Part shown: positions 4,896 to 6,917 of the stretch, one piece after another
Layout of the letters: the number at the start of each line of letters is the position of its first letter
Position numbering within the stretch: position 1 is the stretch's first letter
Assembly: GCA_035526665.1 (NCBI GenBank)
Contig: DATLBY010000348.1
Coordinates: 1-6,917 of the forward strand
Source: DATLBY01 sp035526665
GTDB taxonomy: Bacteria; Acidobacteriota; Terriglobia; Bryobacterales; Bryobacteraceae
Reading direction: 5' to 3'
DNA length: 6,917 bases
Program-made: the position numbers and the translations under genes
Notes under the pieces: generated by a model
Database searches by the model: none
Seen by the model: only the letters and a program-made list of their open reading frames with translations
Told to the model about the DNA's origin: nothing

Positions 4896-6917
4896 ATGAT
4901 CATTCAGCCTAAAGGCACCACCCGCGAGCGCGTCGATTTCTCGAAAATTAAGACCACTATCCCGATCCCCAATCTGATTGAGGTGCAAAAGAAGTCGTAC
5001 GAGCGCTTCCTTCAGATGGACCTGCTCCCCGACGAGCGGGACGACACCGGTCTTCAGAGCGTTTTCAAATCCGTTTTCCCGATATCTGACTTCCGGGGGC
5101 TGAGTGAACTGGCTTTCGTGGACTACTCCATCGGAAACTGGGAGTGCAAATGCGGCAGCCTGAAAGGGCTGAACCATCTGCGTACCGTCTGCCGCAATCC
5201 GAATTGCGGCGCTACCATTCGCACGGACCCTTTCCATCCCGGAGACGTGCTTTGCGAAAAATGCGGAACGTTCAACAAGAACATCGTCACTTTTTGTAAC
5301 CGCTGCGGCGATCCGGTCGGCCTGCAATTGAAATACGATGTGCCTGAATGCGAAGAAAGAGGCATGACGTACGCCGCTCCGCTCAAGGTCACCATTCGCC
5401 TTACCGTCTACGATAAGGATGCGGAAACCGGCGCTAAGAGTATCCGCGATATCAAGGAGCAGGAGGTCTTCTTCGGTGAAATCCCGCTGATGACCGAGAA
5501 CGGCACCTTCATCATCAACGGCACCGAGCGCGTGATTGTTTCGCAGCTCCACCGCTCGCCCGGCGTGTTCTTCGAGCGCGTGCCGGCGCAGGGCTACTTC
5601 CTCGGGAAGATCATTCCCTACCGGGGGAGCTGGGTGGAATTCGAGTACGACACGAAGAATCTGCTGTACGTCCGCATCGACCGAAAGAGAAAATTCTACG
5701 GGTCGGTTTTCCTCCGCGCCCTGGGGCTCGCCACAGACCAGGAAATTCTGAAGACCTTCTACCACGTCGATAAGATCGTCATTAAGGACAAAAAACTTTT
5801 CTGGCAGGTATCCGACGGGCTGCTGGGCATGAAGCTTTCCCATGCCATCACCAAGGGTGGGGAAACCATAGTCGGCCAGGGCAAAAAGATCACGAGCAGC
5901 TTGATGAAGGAGATCGTCAAGGCCAAAATCACGCAAGTGGAAGTGGCCCCCAACGATCTCGAAAATGCCTACGTGGCCGCCGACGCCATCGACATGAGCA
6001 CCGGCGAAGTGCTGGTGGACGCCAACACGGAGCTCACGCCCGTCATGATAGGCAAGCTGATCGAAGCCGGTATCGACAGCTTCGAAGTCTTCTTCCCTGA
6101 GCGCGACGAAGTGGGCACCGTTATAACCGCCACAATAAAGAAGGATGCGATCAAGAACCGCAACGACGCTCTGATCGAAATCTACCGCAAGCTGCGTCCG
6201 GGCGATCCGCCCACTCTTGATACGGCCAGCCAGTTGTTCCAGGGCATGTTCTTCGACCCGCGCAAGTACGACTTTTCGCGCGTGGGCCGCATGAAGTTCA
6301 ATATCAAGCTGCACGATAAAGCCGACAAGACGGCGCTCGACAAGCGCACGCTCGACGCCGACGATTTCTACGATACGATTCGCTACCTGCTGAAGCTGCG
6401 CAAGGGAATCGGCGCGGTGGACGACATCGATCACCTGGGCAATCGCCGCGTTCGCGCGGTGGGCGAGCTGCTCGAGAACCAGTTCCGCATTGGCCTCGTC
6501 CGCATGGAGCGTGCGATCAAGGAAAAGATGTCGGTGTACCAGGAGATGTCGACAGCAATGCCGCACGACCTGGTCAACGCGAAGCCGGTGATGGCGGCGA
6601 TCCGCGAATTCTTCGGATCGAGCCAGCTTTCCCAGTTCATGGATCAGACCAATCCGTTGTCGGAGATCACGCATAAGCGGCGTCTTTCGGCCCTCGGACC
6701 AGGCGGTCTGTCCCGCGAACGAGCGGGATTTGAAGTCCGCGACGTGCATCCAACGCACTACGGGCGCATCTGCCCGATCGAAACGCCGGAAGGGCCGAAC
6801 ATCGGCCTGATTTCCTCACTCTCGTGTTTCGCGCAGATCAACGAGTACGGCTTCATCGAGAGCCCGTACCGCAAGGTGATCAAGGGCACGGTGATCGACG
6901 AGATCAAGGTGCTGAAT
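4896..6917 (+). CDS. rpoB: DNA-directed RNA polymerase subunit beta (partial, 3' end off the window)
   Basis: 674 codons are visible, about half of a normal beta subunit; the frame is still open at the right edge. RpoB forms half of the active-site cleft of RNA polymerase with RpoC. Conserved blocks in order: DFSKIKTTIPIPNLIEVQ, then SVFPISDFRGLSELAFVDYS, then GTERVIVSQLHRSPGVFFER, then DDIDHLGNRRVRAVGELLEN. The rifampicin-binding cluster follows at GSSQLSQFMDQTNPLSEITH (574-593) and KRRLSALGPGGL, then HPTHYGRICPIETPEGPNIG. Residues equivalent to E. coli Q513, D516, H526 and S531 are Q580, D583, H593 and S598, all wild type, so no classic rifampicin resistance change is seen. A segment near 345-440 (IDMSTGEVLVDANTEL) matches the lineage insertion region of E. 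coli beta. The unusual feature is an extra cysteine-rich segment at about residues 81-145. It has its own promoter and a long leader; rpoC is expected downstream. Confidence 0.98.
   Translation, partial: MIIQPKGTTRERVDFSKIKTTIPIPNLIEVQKKSYERFLQMDLLPDERDDTGLQSVFKSVFPISDFRGLSELAFVDYSIGNWECKCGSLKGLNHLRTVCRNPNCGATIRTDPFHPGDVLCEKCGTFNKNIVTFCNRCGDPVGLQLKYDVPECEERGMTYAAPLKVTIRLTVYDKDAETGAKSIRDIKEQEVFFGEIPLMTENGTFIINGTERVIVSQLHRSPGVFFERVPAQGYFLGKIIPYRGSWVEFEYDTKNLLYVRIDRKRKFYGSVFLRALGLATDQEILKTFYHVDKIVIKDKKLFWQVSDGLLGMKLSHAITKGGETIVGQGKKITSSLMKEIVKAKITQVEVAPNDLENAYVAADAIDMSTGEVLVDANTELTPVMIGKLIEAGIDSFEVFFPERDEVGTVITATIKKDAIKNRNDALIEIYRKLRPGDPPTLDTASQLFQGMFFDPRKYDFSRVGRMKFNIKLHDKADKTALDKRTLDADDFYDTIRYLLKLRKGIGAVDDIDHLGNRRVRAVGELLENQFRIGLVRMERAIKEKMSVYQEMSTAMPHDLVNAKPVMAAIREFFGSSQLSQFMDQTNPLSEITHKRRLSALGPGGLSRERAGFEVRDVHPTHYGRICPIETPEGPNIGLISSLSCFAQINEYGFIESPYRKVIKGTVIDEIKVLN
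5136..5330 (+). other. In-frame cysteine-rich (zinc-ribbon-like) insertion in RpoB
   Basis: In common RpoB proteins the block ending YxLG is followed within a few residues by YDVxEC. Here YSIG (77-80) and YDVPEC (147-152) are separated by about 65 residues. These contain eight cysteines: C84, C86, C99, C104, C120, C123, C134 and C137. The spacing gives C-x-C-x12-C-x4-C and C-x2-C-x10-C-x2-C, the second a classic zinc-ribbon or rubredoxin knuckle pair (CEKCG, CNRCG). The flanking frame and conserved blocks are intact, so this is a true domain insertion, not a frameshift. Zinc binding is inferred from the pattern. Confidence 0.85.

Noticed and set aside
4752..6758. Minus-strand open frame of 668 codons
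   Set aside because: It is antisense to rpoB. Long antisense frames are expected opposite high-GC genes with strong codon bias.

Overview
The window looks like the chromosome of an acidobacterium, probably near the Bryobacterales/Solibacter group. GC content is moderately high, the ribosomal proteins are typically bacterial, and a secreted protein of a kind common in Acidobacteria (degenerate von Willebrand-like C-terminus) lies upstream. The RpoB sequence is closest to Gram-negative forms but carries an unusual cysteine-rich insertion. The taxonomic call is an inference from these impressions, not from a search.

Positions 1-2560 hold accessory-type genes. A minus-strand YpfJ-family neutral zinc metallopeptidase runs off the left edge (779 to below 1). 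Divergent from it is a secreted protein of unknown function (862-2010). Then comes an orphan HicB-type antitoxin gene (2122-2558) split by a one-base frameshift, whose tail contains a long perfect hairpin.

Positions 2547-6917 hold the translation/transcription cluster rplA-rplJ-rplL-rpoB; rpoB is cut by the right edge after 674 codons. The usual upstream partner rplK (and nusG, secE) is not next to rplA, so the conserved cluster is broken here. Two promoters can be read, one before rplA (TTGCAT-N17-TAGACT) and one before rpoB (TTGACG-N17-TAGACT). They share an extended -10 and spacing. The rplA promoter is followed by a short leader that can fold as a three-way junction, a candidate L1 autoregulatory site. 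A GC-rich hairpin ends the rplL unit and its T-run overlaps the -35 of the rpoB promoter. The rpoB promoter is followed by a leader of about 390 nt with several hairpins.

Read together, rplA, rplJ and rplL appear to form one unit, and rpoB(C) a second unit separated by a terminator/attenuator and its own promoter. This would let ribosomal protein and RNA polymerase output be set independently. The most unusual coding feature is an insertion of about 63 residues in the N-terminal part of RpoB with eight cysteines arranged as two zinc-ribbon-like sites.
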